A stretch of 64,000 nt of DNA from Onthophagus taurus (GCF_036711975.1 NC_091972.1:40739001-40803000), one strand, 5' to 3'. Counted from the stretch's first letter, positions 25,300 to 37,597 are shown. The notes: generated by a model from the letters alone, not told the origin. A program made the numbers and translations.

Positions 25300-25930
25300 T
25301 GAAATCAGAGGCAGGAAGGTGAATAAGGATGGGGTTACTCTATGGTGGGTTCTAGGTCACAGAGACATTGAGGGCAATGAAAAGACGGACAAGCTGGCCA
25401 AAGACGCCCTTTATTGGACCCCAATCCGGTTGTGAACTACAAAAAAGCCACTGAAAATAGCTAATCAATAGTTGGGAGGCCTCAAAGGTAGCCTTACACT
25501 GGAAAAATATGTCCAGGTCACAGACAAGCGAAGAGTATGATAATTCCGTCGGAAAACCAAGCCAAAGAGGTTTTATGCCTCAGCAAAGGGGATCTAAAGT
25601 CGCTCTCAGGGTTTTTGACCGGCCATGCGCCCCTAAAATACCATCTCTTCCACATCTGTCGACTTTGTAACGACGAGTCAGAGACTGCTGAACATATATT
25701 GTGTGAACGTGTCGCCAGAGATCGTCTTACGATTAGACACAAAATTTTCGGTAAAGTAAGCCTGACACGTACCAACATAGAGGAACAAGACTTTGGAGTA
25801 ATACTAAGGTTTATCAAGGACCTATTTTCGCCCTAAGCTTTTGGCTTAAGTTACAATAGATCTTACAGGTCGTGATGATAAGTGGTGCCACTCCCCTCAG
25901 CCCGGCAGCAATAGTAATAATAATAATAAA
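25300..25930 (+). pseudogene. 5'-truncated LINE: RNase H end and C-terminal tail
   Basis: At about 25336-25412 one frame reads TLWWVLGHRDIEGNEKTDKL, the end of a LINE RNase H domain. After a frameshift, 25537-25836 encodes LCLSKGDLKSLSGFLTGHAP then LCNDESETAEHILCE, the Cys-His tail typical of Jockey/I/R1-type LINEs. It ends in (AATA/TAA)n at 25914-25931, the usual simple-repeat 3' tail. It inserted as a 5'-truncated copy, with sense orientation plus. Confidence 0.75.
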
Positions 25931-26249
25931 GGACATGTTCATTCATTCTGTGAAGATTATTTAGGATCCGAAAAAAGGTTTATACTACAACGTTGTTTAA
26001 ACAAATTGCTTTTGTAAAACATTGAAATTTATTGATTATTTCTCTGCTGTACAAACAAAAACAAGAAACATAAACTCACTTCTACTTTATACTGCTATGT
26101 TTTAAAAATATCTAAATCATAATGAAAATACAAGTCGAAATTGATAAAAGTAAAAATAAATCGTTATTTTTAATGCGTAAGGTACAAACCAGTGAGTCTG
26201 CTATCGCAAATAAAAAATTCTATCGATCTTATTACTTATTCTAACTTAT

Positions 26250-29200
26250 TTATCTTCTATACTGAGAACTGTACGGTTCAAATCTGTCCTTATACGGACC
26301 GCCAGTTCTTCTATGCTGATCGCGGTTTCCTTGTTGTTGATATCTACCGGAATTATTGGTATTGTATCCGCCTCTTTGTTGAGAATATCCTTGTTGGGAT
26401 TGGGAATTATACGAATTGTAACCTCCACCTCCACTTCCGTGATTTGATCTGCCTTGCGAATAATTCGAGTTGTAATAATTTCCGGATCCCTTTTGTTGAT
26501 CTAAAGGACAAAGAATAAATCAATTTGTTTATTAAATACAAATTAATACGGATGGCAATTAATATTAAATGTAAATTAATTCCATCAAAGTTTTAGTTTG
26601 ATCAATTTTATTAGAACTCAATCAAAATTGTTCCTTCTACCGAGAAATCTAATCAACCGTCCAGTGGCTAGGTTGTCCACTGCAGCACCGACCATAGTGG
26701 GGATCGGAACTTAATTAACTGACCCAACTTTATCTAAAACTTCCTCTATAGCCAATGGCCTAAATTGCCTTTATTCCATTTTATCGCTTCACTGAATAAA
26801 GAAAACAACCCCCAGCTTAACTAATCGTTAAAAAGACTCTTTTAAAGCATTATTTATAATTTTAACATAAAATCTTGTCTGATGTGGAAACAATTTCGAA
26901 ACCCTTACTTAAATGCGATTTAATAACCCGCGCAATAACGTCGGGAGGATTATCGGAAGTCGCGAGCGAGCGAGCGATCGACGGTGGCGTCTCGTATAGT
27001 TGGAAACAAGCAATTTATGGGCGGCCATTGTTCGTTTTGTTTGCGGGCGTGACGCTACAATGACGTCGGTGCCGGCGGCAGACCGAGTAATTGCGTCCTT
27101 TGTGCGTCCGTCACCGGCACTCACACGGCTAATTTCACAATCACGGTGTCGGGGGCGGCGTCGCCCCGCGCTTCCCCTTTCTCTCCCACTCCACTACCGC
27201 CACACTGCCGAACAATCGAATTATCGAGGGGCGCGTAACGTGTTTTCGATGGGGTCGCGAATGATAAAATTTCGGGCACGCTTTGTCGTGATATACTATG
27301 TATGCGAGGGTAGGCGTGACATGGAACACGTTTTTGAAAAAGAGACCTTTATATATTTATGGTCTATACAGGTGTCCCGTATCTTCCGCATCAGAGTATT
27401 ATACGGTTGTAGGATACATTATTCTGAAGCGATCTTTCTAATAAAATTTTTTTGAAATGTTTATAATAACCGGGAACCACGGGAACTGTTTAAACGAACT
27501 GTTTTTCGTCCAATCAGCAGATCGCAATCAGACTCAGGTCCTCGGCTGGTCCGCTACGCCGATGATAACTCGTTTCCTACGTGTACTCACCAATGGATTC
27601 GTCACGCGAAGAGAAATAAACTTTTTCGGTGAATCAAACTCGTCCGCTATTGGACAAAAGCGGATAACTTTAAATTGTTCCCGTGCGGTTATTATAAACA
27701 TTTCGAAAAAATTTTATTAGAAAGGTCGCATCAGAATAATGTATCCTACAACCGTATAATGCTCTGATGCGGAAGATACGGGACACCTGTATATGTATAA
27801 AATTCGATAATTAAAAATGCAGGCTGTTCAAAAATTGCTGGATAATCTACATGTATGTATAATCAATCGACACTAACCTCTTTGATTTTGATAATATCCG
27901 CCTTGCTGATAACTGTTTTGTTGGTTGTAACTCTGATAACCTCCTCTGTATGATTGATTTTGTCTTGAATCTTGACCTCCCCTTGAAGAACCTCTGGGTA
28001 CGTAATGATTTAAAGCTCTATGTCCAGGTCGACCTAACGAAGCTCTATAAGCAAATAAAATATTACCCTGATTAAAATTTTTTTTAATTCGCAGGTTACC
28101 TCGTAGTAGATGGCGCCATGCCTATTTGTGGTCTCCAATTTCGATGACCTTCATCGTCCATACCCTGAGGTTTTAACACTCTTGGTGGAGTTTTTGCTCC
28201 TTTTAATTTCCTAGCGGGAAAAATGTATTCTTTGTTGTACTTTGGATCTCTATATCTTATGCAACAAACTTTGTTGTCATGTATTGATTTTAAACCAAAT
28301 ATGGGAGAATTAATAGTTCTGTAAAGAAATAAGCAATGTACATACAGGTGGAAATAGAAATTACAATATATTTCTTAATATTCAATTTTAAAGATTATGT
28401 GGTAGCTGTTATTATTATTTTGTGCAATGAAAATATTGCCACAGAAAAACAGTTTATTAAATTAAAATTTTTCACGTCATCATATATGCTTTAATTTGCA
28501 TGAATTTTCATTAACGTTTATTCTACTGATTTTCTTGGTGCCTCTTTAATCTACATTTTGAATAAATTGGACTATATAAATAACTATTCCCGAAGACGGG
28601 AACAGAAACAAGTAACACTAGGGAAGTGCCATACGGCGATTTTCTTGAATCTTGGCATACAAGTAGTGTGCGGAAAAATATTCGACACGTATATCGTCAT
28701 ATCCGTCCGATCGCCATTTTAGTTCGAATTATTTTTACAATTGTTGCGAAATCTTGTCACAAGGGGTTTGTTGGGTCGCTGATGACGAATCTGATGTCCG
28801 TTTTCGAGAATTCAAAATGGAGAACACTGAATGGCAGGCGCATTTTTTTAAAATCGTACACCCTTCTTAAAAATCGCGAAAAATTTAAAAAATGTAAGAA
28901 ATGAGGATAATTTTAAGGCGGATTTCTAGAAAAACGGTTAATATCAAAAACTACCCCTAACAGTAACGAATCATGGAAACTCATCTTTCACTTCTTATTG
29001 TTAGCGCTACCCAGGATGAACAACCAAATTAGTACAGTAATGTGGAGAGTTGTCGTTTGTTACCTGCCGCATGCAGAGTTCACACAAGTTATTGCAGTTT
29101 TTGAAATAGAAGTCTCACACTTCCACCAAGCAAATTATTAGATTTATCATATCCACACATTTTTCTCTATAGCATACATAAGATATATTACTTGTAAGAC

Positions 29201-32200
29201 TTACTCTCCAATTGGAACATAATCATCTGCTAACAGTACAGTTCCACTCATGCCATCAATTTTGACTGCAGTCTCAAAATCTTTATCAATTCTCTCTGAA
29301 TAAAGTGCTTTAATAATACCATGAGCTCTGTTCCCATTTGCCACATACAAGCGATCATCGCCTCTTATATTACGTTTAACCTCTTCTGGTGTTAATTCAG
29401 AATAATACGGTTCTAACGCTTTAAAAAGACGTGTTTCATTTACAAACGGTAAAAGAGCGACACCTTGCCAAGCAAATTTCTTCCCATTTAAATCTATTTT
29501 AAAATCAGTTGGATAAAAATCAATAATTGGAGAATCCTAAAAAAAATGAAAAAAGTTTTAAAATAATAAAGGTTTATGTCCCTTATAGGTATATTTACAG
29601 GGTCACTCATTAAATGTGTCCAAGGTTGTGGAATATGACGACTACTTGCAGCAGGAAATACACCCATCAACTGTTGTAGTGGAAGGAACTAAAAATATAT
29701 TTTTTTTAATATCTCCATAATATGGTATGAGTCAATTAATAGACTCACTGGTTTAGAATCAGTACTAAATTCTGTGCTTAATCCAGCAATATTTATAAAA
29801 TCGGATGCAAATGGCGCGTAATGGTATGGGTAATACCATTTCCACGATGCGCAACCTTGGTAATAATAGCGCAAAACCCAACACAGTCCACGAACATACT
29901 GCAGAGCTACCGCGTTTCTAAATTCTAAGTTTTCAACCGTAACGTCAAATTTCGATTCATAATAACGATCTTTAAATCCATCCTCCCACAAACGAACTTC
30001 ATCGTTTGGTTCTTCTTCCTCATCACTCTCGTCATGTTTACGTTTAATCCCTTTATTTTCTTCCGTACTAGGTGAAGAAGTGTTTGAATCTTTGCGTAAC
30101 ATCGATTCCAAAGCTTCTTTATTATCAGCACTTTGCAAACTGTCCGAAGCTGAATGCATTCCTGCTTTTCGTATTTGAAAGGCTTCTTGTCTTGGATTTA
30201 GTATTGTCTTTGATTGACCTAAAGGCTGAAATAAAAAATTTTAATTTTGTTATAAACTGATTATTTCCTATTTCATTATTATTTACTATTGGAGCAAATT
30301 GAGTGTTTTCTAATATAGCCCAATCGGGTTTCCTTTGCCGTTGTTGATACTCGTCTGTCCTTCTTTTTTTTGCTTTATCCCTAGCCTTAAACGCCAATTC
30401 TTTTTGTTGCCTGGTTTTAAAAATTTCATCCTCAGCTTTCCCCAATTCAAACATAATCAGTTGTACCCTTTCCAAATTAACATCACCACTATCTGTTAAG
30501 TAACCCTGAAAAATTCGATAAAAACTATTTGAACTTTACATAACACCTGTCATTGCCTTAAATGTTAGCAATTTTTTTAATAATACTTGAATTTATCTCA
30601 ACAGGGCTGGATCAAATTATACCATTTTATGAAGTATACTAAACTAAATTTATGAATAACTTTTCCAAAATAAATTAAGATTTATGCGATAAATTATGAT
30701 GAGACATTAAGGTAATAGAAAAATTTAAGAGAAGTAACAAAGTTATACAGGATGTATCTGAATGACTGCAACAAACTTCAAGGGGTGATTCTTTAGTGAA
30801 TTTTAAGGGTACTTTCATATATGAACCATGGGCGACTTCGGCTCCCCTAAGGAGCTACACCCCTCCAAAAATAGCGGAAAATTTTGGTTTAATTTTTTTT
30901 TCTCAAAAACCATAAACGCTAGGAAAATGAAATTTGGGTCACAATCACCCCTTGAAGTTTGTTGCAGTCATTCAGATACAGCCTGTATAATGAAGACTGT
31001 AGCTCAGTCATTTATTATACATATATGTACATACATACTACAATCAGAAAGAAAACCTGATTGTAGTTTTGGAAGCTGGGTATAAATATGTATGTCACTT
31101 TTATCCTGACACACGTACTTATTCGGCTTTTTAGATCATCCAACCCTGTAGTTCATACTTAAAAACGCAAGTTTTAAATAACTTACATGTGTTTTGTAAA
31201 CACAATCTTTATAAAGACCAACCAATCGATCAATGGCACCTTCTCTGATCTCTAAACTCGGAAGATGTGGTAAAAAATCATTACCAACAAAGAAACACAT
31301 AAAAACCCAGTCATCAATTACTCGTTCAAAGTCATACGTAAAAGGCAAATTAGGCATCTGTAATTCGCGTTCTAAATACTCTCTAAGTACATTTAAACGA
31401 ACAAAAATAAATTCTTGCTCCGAACCAAAAGTTTTTTCATCTTCGCCATCTTGTAATCTTGCCAAACCCATACATTCCTTCATTTCGTGACCAAGTTGAC
31501 CACAAAGATCGCACGGTCTCGGTTTGTTTGGTTTAAATTCTTCACGAATAATTGTAAAATTTGGTTCATGTGTTGCTAAACCTAACATAATCAAATCTGC
31601 ATCTGCTCCACAAAGACAATGTTGGGTATTTGGATCGTGATCTGGTTGACCTATTAATAAAAAACAATTTAATTAATAAAAAATGAAAATAGTTAAACAT
31701 TTACCTCTTTGTTTTCTGATGTAATCCATTATTTTATGTTCACCCTCTCCTGGCACATTTGCATCAGACAAAATAACCTTCACTCCTTTCCATCCAGGAT
31801 CCTTATTTAACCTATCGTGTATATAAAAATGTAAACATTCAGATAAACGAGCCATAAAAGGAGTTCCAGGTGTAATACAATTTGAATCAAAATGCTCTTC
31901 TTTGGCCTTTTCAGCTGGTAATTTTGCACCTTTTAACAATAATTCAGCTCTAATCCGACTCATCTCATTAACTTTCTCTACGGTCTCTTTAGATGCGCGA
32001 AAACGTCTTGAACGTTGTTGGTTCATTTTAGCTCTTGGGGCAACCCCATCAATGGCCATATACAATAATTTGCGTGGTCTGACGATCCTGAACAGACGAT
32101 CAATACATTCAAAAATAGCAATCATCATTTCATCCTCAGTTTTCGGTGCTGGTTTGTCTTCGGGATGAGTACAAGGATGAATTATTCCGTTCATGTCCAA

Positions 32201-32414
32201 GTATAAATTATCAAATTCCACCCCGTTTGGATTAGGTTCAGAAGAATCAACACTAATTGGATTTCCATGTAAATCAGTTGTCTGTGAGAGAGGTTAAAAT
32301 TGAAATAGGACGTAGTTTGATAAATAAACATAACCTTACTTTTTGTTCGATGCAATGTACGACTACAGAAGGATATTTTCTACTAAGCCATCTGAAAAAT
32401 GCTGGAACTCCCAT
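26250..32414 (-). CDS. Rat1: 5'-3' exoribonuclease 2 (Rat1/XRN2), complete
   Basis: Ten exons join without a frame break into 956 codons: 32340-32414, 31705-32281, 31187-31650, 30287-30505, 29749-30225, 29599-29688, 29205-29536, 28100-28318, 27878-28044 and 26250-26500. It starts [20 protein letters not shown], the XRN family start. The acidic catalytic residues are in [36 protein letters not shown] and [18 protein letters not shown] zinc knuckle ([14 protein letters not shown]) marks it as XRN2 rather than XRN1. The C-terminus is Gly/Gln/Asn/Arg-rich and disordered. The enzyme degrades uncapped nuclear RNA, matures rRNA and snoRNA, and drives torpedo termination of RNA polymerase II. Introns 3 and 9 host MITEs. 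Confidence 0.97.
26890..27260. other. CpG-rich island in the last Rat1 intron
   Basis: A block of about 370 bp with many CpGs (GCGAGCGAGCGAGCGATCGACG; later CGGGGGCGGCGTCGCCCCGC) inside an otherwise AT-rich 1.4-kb intron (26501-27877). Frames crossing it are not protein-like. It could be an alternative promoter or an enhancer serving Rat1 or the adjacent scro. Confidence 0.4.
27367..27791. mobile_element. Foldback MITE family A, copy 2
   Basis: Same terminal arms as the copies at 11065 and 45215: left TACAGGTGTCCCG then TATCTTCCGCATCAGAG, with the right arm ending CGGGACACCTGTA. It includes subterminal GTTCCCGTGCGGTTATTATA. The length is 425 bp, with TA at both ends. It lies within the last Rat1 intron. 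Confidence 0.8.
28319..29204. other. Rat1 intron 7 with repeat-like DNA
   Basis: The part at 28700-28830 (GGGTTTGTTGGGTCGCTGAT, then a phrase ending AATTCAAAATGG) resembles the interior of a dispersed insect repeat I recognise only by feel. No terminal repeats or coding are visible. Confidence 0.3.
30746..30987. mobile_element. Short foldback MITE in Rat1 intron 3
   Basis: The left arm TACAGGATGTATCTGAATGA, continuing to CAAGGGGTGATT, is mirrored by AATCACCCCTTGAAG through CATTCAGATACAGCCTGTA at the right end. The arms are about 45 bp, with TA at both ends, 242 bp in all. It lies between exons 3 and 4 (30506-31186). Confidence 0.8.
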
Positions 32415-33371
32415 GATGTTGAAATTGTATGGAATGAGTTAACACGTAAAATTTCTTAATTTACACGGAAACGAATGATTTTAAACAAGAACACGCGCGA
32501 GCATCGTTACGCGTTATGGGAATTCATGAAAATGGACACGATTGACCGGAAATTTGTCACATCATGATTTCAAAGTTGAAAATTTGGAATTCAATATACA
32601 ATTCTATTGTTGTTTTAATAGAATAATTAATGTTTATTAAATGAAGTTAATTAAATGATTTCAAAGCTATACTTTTTAAGGTTATCTATCAAAGTTTATT
32701 GGTTTTAGGCGAAATTTAGAACTAAAATTTTAATGGTTTTACCATTTTCTCTTAGAGGGCGCCATAAAGCAAACTTTCTGTGAAAAATTATAATTTATCA
32801 TTATTTTGTACGCATCATTGTCGCATTTAAAAAAGAAGTAAAAAAAATATGTTAAAAATTATGTACGAATCTTGAAGAAAATCGAGATAGTAATTTAAAT
32901 TTATCATCTTGTAAGTTCTTGTAAATGGATCCATGTTGCTAGTTCGGAAAATATACATATAAGAAAGAAAATAAAAAACTTCTTACTTGCTAAAATTTTT
33001 ACCTTTTCACGTTTTAGTTCTCTTAGTACCTTCACTTTCATCATAAGAGTCTACATACGTAGTAATGGGGTCATACACGATTTTTTTTTAATTATATTTT
33101 CTGAAAGTTTGTATAAAATATAATTACCAGTGTTTTTTTTTGAATATTTTCGAACAAAATCATTGTTAAAAAATGTTTGTAAATTTATATTTTCATTTGC
33201 GCTTTTAAAATTCCCGCGTTGATGACGTATGAGTATCACCTTAGCGTCCCCTGCTCCTCACTCAACTGCGAGAAAGAGATGAATGTCATTTAGGTTGTAT
33301 TGAAAAGAGATTAAGTATTTATAGGTTATGCTTATTATGATTTGTTAATAGAGACCATCGAGATATACTAT
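32415..33371. other. Upstream flank of Rat1
   Basis: AT-rich spacer holding the presumed Rat1 promoter. No TATA-like or initiator site stands out near the first exon, consistent with a housekeeping promoter. No gene was found. Confidence 0.35.
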
Positions 33372-33670
33372 AGGTTCGTTCCAACCACACTTTTGACTGT
33401 CAATTGACAGTCACCAACCTGCGCAGTTGAAAAGTGCTGTTCCATCCGACCCGTGGACGTCCCGCGGACTGGTCGGCGACAAGTTGTCATGAGTTCCAAC
33501 GACCGTCGGACGCGTTCATGTACGCGTCCGCGACAAGTCAAATGCGTACCTGGTTTCGACGATGTACGGTTTGTCACGTTCTTTAGCGCTTGCCCATAAC
33601 AGAGCATAACTCATTTCCAATTGTGCAGCCGGTCTGTTTGTATCCCTTATGGGTATCTTTACCATCAAGC

Positions 33671-34571
33671 GGGTCTGTCACGACGAGCTGAGTCTATATC
33701 TATGTGGAAAACTACTGGAACTATTTCTCTGAAAATTTGCATATAGTGTTTATCCCAGGTGCTCGTTTCAGCTAAAATATTTTCAGTTTTCTCCAACTTC
33801 CGGTTATACCGGAAATGGACCCCAACTTCGTTATTTTAAATGCAATGTATCAATTTTTATTGATTTTTCGAGATCCCCACTAAATTTTAATATAATTTGA
33901 TGTAAGTCATCATATGTCTAGAGTGCACTATTTATGGATTATTTCAGTTTTTTGGAAAATTATGGCAGATGCAACCCTTCACAATAAAAGTAATTTTTCG
34001 AAATTACACTCGAGTCCGGCCAAATATTTTCAGGGTTTGCACAGAGAATAGTTTACATAACCCTTTAAAGTTTTTTAAAAAATTATACAGATTGGTCAGA
34101 AATTCTCCCCGAATTTCCCTATCTCGAAAAGTCGAAAACTTCATTTTTTTAAATGGCAACTCTAATTTGGGGGTTACTTTTCAAGTATTATGTAAGCTAT
34201 GGGTCGTCTCTGTGCAAACTTTGGGAATATTTGGCCGGACTCGAGTGTAATTTCGAAAAATTATTTTTATTGTGAAGGTTGTATCTGCCCAAATTTTCGA
34301 AATGACTGAAATAATTGAAAAATGGTGCACTCTACACATATGATGACTTTATCAAATTGTATTAAAATTTGGCAGGGATCTCGAAAATTCAATAAAAATT
34401 GTTAAAATAACGAAGTTGGGGTCCATTTCCAGTATAACCGCAAGTTGGAGAAATCTGAAAATATTTTAGCTGAAACGAGCACTTCGGGTAAACCCGTATG
34501 CAAATTTTCACAAAAATAGTGCCAGTAGTTTGCCATATACATATAAGAATTAGCTCGTCGTGACAGACCCT
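33671..34571. repeat. 900-bp foldback nested in the composite element
   Basis: GGGTCTGTCACGACGAGCT at the left is mirrored by AGCTCGTCGTGACAGACCC on the right. Inner pairs include AACTTCCGGTTATACCGGAA then ATGGACCCCAACTTCGTTAT, and the block around TTACACTCGAGTCCGGCCAA, each with its complement. The structure is near symmetrical about 34120. Confidence 0.75.
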
Positions 34572-34751
34572 GTCTATTTGAATTTGGATTATTCTCTACT
34601 CTTTTACATGTTTCTGGTGTTTTGTTTAACAAATTTTTAAGAACTTTTATTTCATATATATGTTTTATGATAAGTTTCATAGACAAATTAATCAAAAAAG
34701 TGTAAAAACATGCATATTTTTATTTCATTTATGTAGTAAGGATTATTACCA

Positions 34752-35065
34752 GAGCCACGACGTTTCGGGCTGTTGATGTCACCATGTGTATAGAGCAGCG
34801 AACGGGTTATAGCGTAGTAGTAACATGCTTGTATTGAACACATCGATGTGCCGCAACGTAACGATACTGGTTGAATGCTGGCCCATGTAAAATTTGTTGG
34901 GGGGTTCTCTACGGTGCAGCGTTCAATACGTGTTTGGTCGATTGTCCGACTAAAACTCAACCAGTGGCGTGGTATACTATATGTGGCGTGATGTGGTCCA
35001 TGTGGCCCGAGTCTCTGCCGTAAGGCGACGAGACGCCAGTGAGTTGCCCGACAACGTCGTGGCTT
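34752..35065. repeat. Inverted repeat around GAGCCACGACGTT
   Basis: AGAGCCACGACGTTTCGGGC at the left and CGACAACGTCGTGGCTTTGA at the right are complementary ends of a 310-bp block. The arms are short (about 30 bp) and the interior is unique within the window. Confidence 0.5.
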
Positions 35066-35351
35066 TGATTATTATGTTCATTTTACATTTCTAATTAATG
35101 CTACTTTAGTTTATTATTGTTAAAAAAATGAGTAAATGGATTTCGTTTGAAATGGTAAATTGTGGTTGCAGCGCTAACTATCGGCAGGGTTGGATATAAA
35201 ACGTACATAGAAATTTCAAACCGTTCCAACAGCGTTGACGAAACGTACGCGTACACGAACGTGTCCACGGACGAACATGCGCAGAAAAAAGTCCTGTACT
35301 AGTCGTGTACGCGTACACGACGAGTCAAATTTGTGCGGTTGGAACGAACCT

Positions 35352-35970
35352 TATATTTACTGGAGTGCGTGCTTTGAGCAAGAAAACGAGCAGGCCTCCC
35401 CCACCCCATAACGGCAAAAAGCTTCAACGTAACATACGTAAAATTTATTATTATTATTTTTTTTTTTTTTTCTAACTGTAATAACTTAAATATGTATTAT
35501 TTGGTATTTTTCATCATTATTGAATAACATTATTTGAATTACTTAGTAAATATTGAATAAATTCATGCTGAATTATATCCATTAGTTAGTACTATTTGTA
35601 TTTCTTGCCGTTATAGGGTGGGGGAACATGCTGGCGAATCGGACCGTTTTCTCGACCAAGCTATCTAACGGACAATTTAACTTGTTTCAGACTGTGCACT
35701 TCCTACGTCACGGAAAAGCCGCGACATTATTTCGTTTGAATACTTGCTATTTTCCACTTCAAATTACGCAAAACATAAAATTTATCAAAATATTTCTTTT
35801 ACTTTGTGTTCATACAAAGACAAAGACCTGCATATATCGTTTTAGGTAAAAATTTTCTCTAAATTTAACAAGTGTGTATGACCCCATTGGACTTGACTAT
35901 TTCTACTGTCGTTTTCTGACTTTACGTATACACATGCTCCATATGATGCTCCATATGCCTTTAGAGAAGA
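35352..35970. other. Spacer, no recognised feature
   Basis: AT-rich sequence with a 15-T run at about 35456-35471 and a second non-coding block. A 73-codon frame at 35628 has no recognisable features. Confidence 0.3.
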
Positions 35971-36298
35971 GTCATAAGTAGGGCCCGGAACTTTTGTAAC
36001 GGTACGAAACGATTTACCCCCTCCACTTGTTCTCCTAGAAAATGATCGGTTGTTATTGACGACCGACGATCGGTTTTTTATTGCGCATCAATGTCAACAT
36101 TGTCAACTGTCAGTACGATTTCACTGTTGTCCAAATGTGCAGTATTCGACGCTTTTCATCCGTATAATTACGTCAAATTTGCTATTTATCTTTCTTTAGT
36201 TACCTTTAATTGGAAGTTGGAGTTCTGGTTGAGTTCGTATTATTGTTTTTTTAAGAATTGTTTTTAGTTTCCCTTTGTGGTAAAATTGTTGTTCGGAT

Positions 36299-36436
36299 TT
36301 GAGAATTGTTCAACAAATTGCCGAAAACAATATACCTTTAACTCTTAAGGAAAAATATGGTTCAATAGCTCAGTATTTTATTTATGCTCCATTTACAAGT
36401 TGTGATGTTGAAAGATTATTTTCTAGGTACAAACTC
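36299..36436 (+). pseudogene. hAT transposase C-terminal dimerisation fragment
   Basis: The frame reads LKEKYGSIAQYFIYAPFTSC then DVERLFSRYKLIL, matching the hAT C-terminal signature (aPxtSxdvERxFSxyKxIL). The remainder of the transposase is missing and the frame runs straight into the nested MITE at 36444. Confidence 0.7.
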
Positions 36437-36443
36437 ATTTTAA

Positions 36444-36597
36444 CCCTTTGTCTACCAGCGGTACTTAAAAGTCTCGCAAAATATGCATACGTTCAGCTAA
36501 TCAAAGCTAACGTGATTATTATTGCAACAGTGAGACTTAAAAGTACCGCTGGGTGATAAATGACTTTTTATAAAATTTAATTCTGGTAGGGAAGGGG
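36444..36597. mobile_element. piggyBac-like MITE with TTAA duplication
   Basis: The left end CCCTTTGTCTACCAGCGGTA follows TTAA (36440-36443) and the right end CTGGTAGGGAAGGGG precedes TTAA (36598-36601). Arms around CAGCGGTACTTAAAAGTCT are mirrored with a gap. TTAA plus CCC ends fit piggyBac. It lies inside the hAT element, right after its transposase fragment. Confidence 0.75.
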
Positions 36598-36932
36598 TTA
36601 ACGTCAACTAGAACGTCATTTACAGAAGAAAATTTAGGGATGGTTGTTTCAATATGCGTTAACAGCAATTTTTTTATATCCGTATCCGATTTGTGATTGA
36701 TATTACAAATCGGATCATGGTTTTTTGAATTAAAGTTATAAAATATATTTTTTTTTAATATTTTCAAATCGTACTGACAGTTGACACTGACGTGTAATAA
36801 ACCGATTGTCGGTCGTCAACAACAACCGATGAGGTGAGTTGACTTGACGCCACCGACTTGTTTTCTAGGAGAACAAGTGGTGGGGGTAAATCGTATCGTT
36901 CCGTTACAAAAGTTCCGTGCCCTAGTCATAAG

Positions 36933-37597
36933 TACGGATTACTTACAGTTCGATTCAAGTTGGTTCAATAAGTATATCTCCCGATATTTTAATCTTTTCT
37001 ATATTTCGATATACATGTGTTTCGAAATTGATGAGAAAGATTTCAAGGGATGATTTTACATCAAAAATTAAGGAGTGTCTTTCATATAATTTTTTTATTT
37101 ATAACCCCCTCTCCTCCAAATTACAGCCCTCTAAAGTTAGGGGAAAAATTGTTTTTATTTAATAAATCCACTATGGAGGAATTTAGAAGAATGAAATTTG
37201 GCAGAGTTGCTAATGAAATGACACCTTTTGACGATTTTTGTAACTGTAATTGTATTATTTTATTTTTTTATGGTCAAACTAAAGATTTTAAGAAAAAATG
37301 TTAGGCGACAAAAATGTAGTGTATTGAATTCCTTTCTTTAATCAAGTTTTTAAATAGAAAAGTGTACTAGACGCATTAAAAAGTTCTGATGCAAAGTATT
37401 ATAGGGGTTGATTTTTTCGCCCCCTTGTAACAACATTTTAGGATTATTTTCATCATATCTAATGTGATCTCTATAACAACGTTTGATTGGTTTGACCAAA
37501 CATTTGTCAGTTAAACCAAATGAATCAAACTTCATTAGAAAAGTTGTCTACATTATTTTGAAAATATTTCGTTTAAAAAGGTAGTAGAAAAGAGATA
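36933..37597. other. Upstream flank of the four-repeat channel gene
   Basis: Repeat-like sequence (TAACCCCCTCTCCTCCAAATT; GAATGAAATTTGGCAGAGTT) without defined ends. The channel promoter must lie here or overlap the hAT element, but no core promoter motif is obvious. Confidence 0.3.

Larger units (their letters stand above)
33372..35351. mobile_element. Composite element bounded by AGGTTCGTTCCAACC inverted repeats
   Basis: AGGTTCGTTCCAACCACAC at 33372 is mirrored by GTGCGGTTGGAACGAACCT ending at 35351. The interior contains two separate palindromes (33671-34571 and 34752-35065) and no intact frame. TAT follows each boundary, but I do not consider the target duplication settled, so the superfamily is open. 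Confidence 0.6.
35979..36924. mobile_element. Non-autonomous hAT transposon with intact 8-bp duplication
   Basis: The inverted ends are TAGGGCCCGGAAC at 35979 and GTTCCGTGCCCTA ending at 36924. GTCATAAG flanks both sides (35971-35978 and 36925-36932). An 8-bp duplication together with TAGGG ends is the hAT signature. Subterminal arms around CCACTTGTTCTCCTAGA also mirror each other. The interior keeps a fragment of a hAT dimerisation domain and a nested MITE. Confidence 0.9.

Noticed and set aside
34752-35065. Second hammerhead ribozyme near the CCCGAAACGTC phrase
   Set aside because: GAAAC and GTC are present on the minus strand, but no CUGANGA core lies upstream at a workable distance.
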